Shown one piece after another: positions 5,109 to 5,153 of a stretch of 5,153 nucleotides of DNA. Position numbers and translations under genes: made by a program. The notes under the pieces were generated by a model. It did no database searches. It saw only the letters and a program-made list of their open reading frames with translations, and had not been told where the DNA came from. The DNA is from Sporichthyaceae bacterium (GTDB taxonomy: Bacteria > Actinomycetota > Actinomycetes > JACCYY01). The DNA lies in NCBI GenBank assembly GCA_013696235.1, contig JACCYY010000122.1, forward strand, positions 1 through 5,153. Reading direction: 5' to 3'. Position 1 is the first letter of the stretch; the number at the start of each line of letters is the position of its first letter.

Positions 5109-5153
5109 TCAGCCCGGGATGAGGCCTTCCTCGCCGAGGAGCTCGCGCACCTC
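5109..5153 (-). CDS. pspAA: PspA-associated protein PspAA, last 14 residues (runs off right edge)
   Basis: The minus strand is open from the right edge to a TGA at 5109-5111 and encodes EVRELLGEEGLIPG. This matches the characteristic C-terminal end (EVRELL.-.EGLIPG) of PspAA as I remember it. PspAA is a small actinobacterial partner of PspA in the phage-shock envelope-stress response, normally encoded directly after pspA. Its position upstream of htpX and pspAB supports the call. Only the C-terminus is visible, so start, length and domain integrity cannot be judged. Confidence 0.8.
   Translation of the reverse strand, partial: EVRELLGEEGLIPG

Noticed and set aside
1..5153. tRNA, rRNA, CRISPR array, insertion sequence or prophage
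   Set aside because: No cloverleaf-like sequence, spaced repeat array, transposase or integrase motif was seen; all coding content is ordinary chromosomal genes.

Overview
The window is GC-rich chromosomal DNA from an actinobacterium. All seven genes lie on the minus strand, three of the six visible start codons are GTG, and spacers are short. Gene content (PspAA/PspAB, a mycobacterial-type adenosine kinase, actinobacterial ErpA, lipoprotein-type CtaC) fits Actinomycetota. I would guess Micrococcales (Cellulomonas-like), but that finer placement is inference only.

In transcription order (right to left) the genes are: the last 14 codons of pspAA (5109-5153); htpX, a membrane zinc metalloprotease (4049-4954); a 129-bp spacer filled mostly by a long imperfect palindrome (3951-4029); pspAB (3341-3919); a glycerate-kinase-family protein (2224-3333) starting only 7 bp after pspAB; erpA, an A-type Fe-S carrier (1645-2028) behind a 195-bp leader; an AdoK-type PfkB kinase (605-1591); a 200-bp spacer with two short tandem repeats; and the first 134 codons of ctaC, cytochrome c oxidase subunit II (1-404), which runs off the left edge.

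Two modules meet here. The right half is the end of the actinobacterial phage-shock/envelope-stress cluster (pspAA, htpX, pspAB; pspA itself would be expected just beyond the right edge). The left half matches the order glycerate kinase - erpA - adoK - ctaC that I recall from Mycobacterium tuberculosis Rv2205c-Rv2204c-Rv2202c-Rv2200c, and it leads into the aa3 oxidase genes. The modules join with almost no spacer, so pspAB and the kinase are probably on one message. A plausible common theme is membrane and respiratory integrity: membrane protein quality control, Fe-S delivery and terminal oxidase. That link is inference.

I see no mobile element, RNA gene or CRISPR array. No wholly new system is evident. 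The most unusual sequence is the long palindrome between htpX and pspAB; next are the short tandem repeats found in three leader or spacer sites and the altered motifs of the glycerate-kinase-like protein. There is no gene-free stretch over 300 bases.
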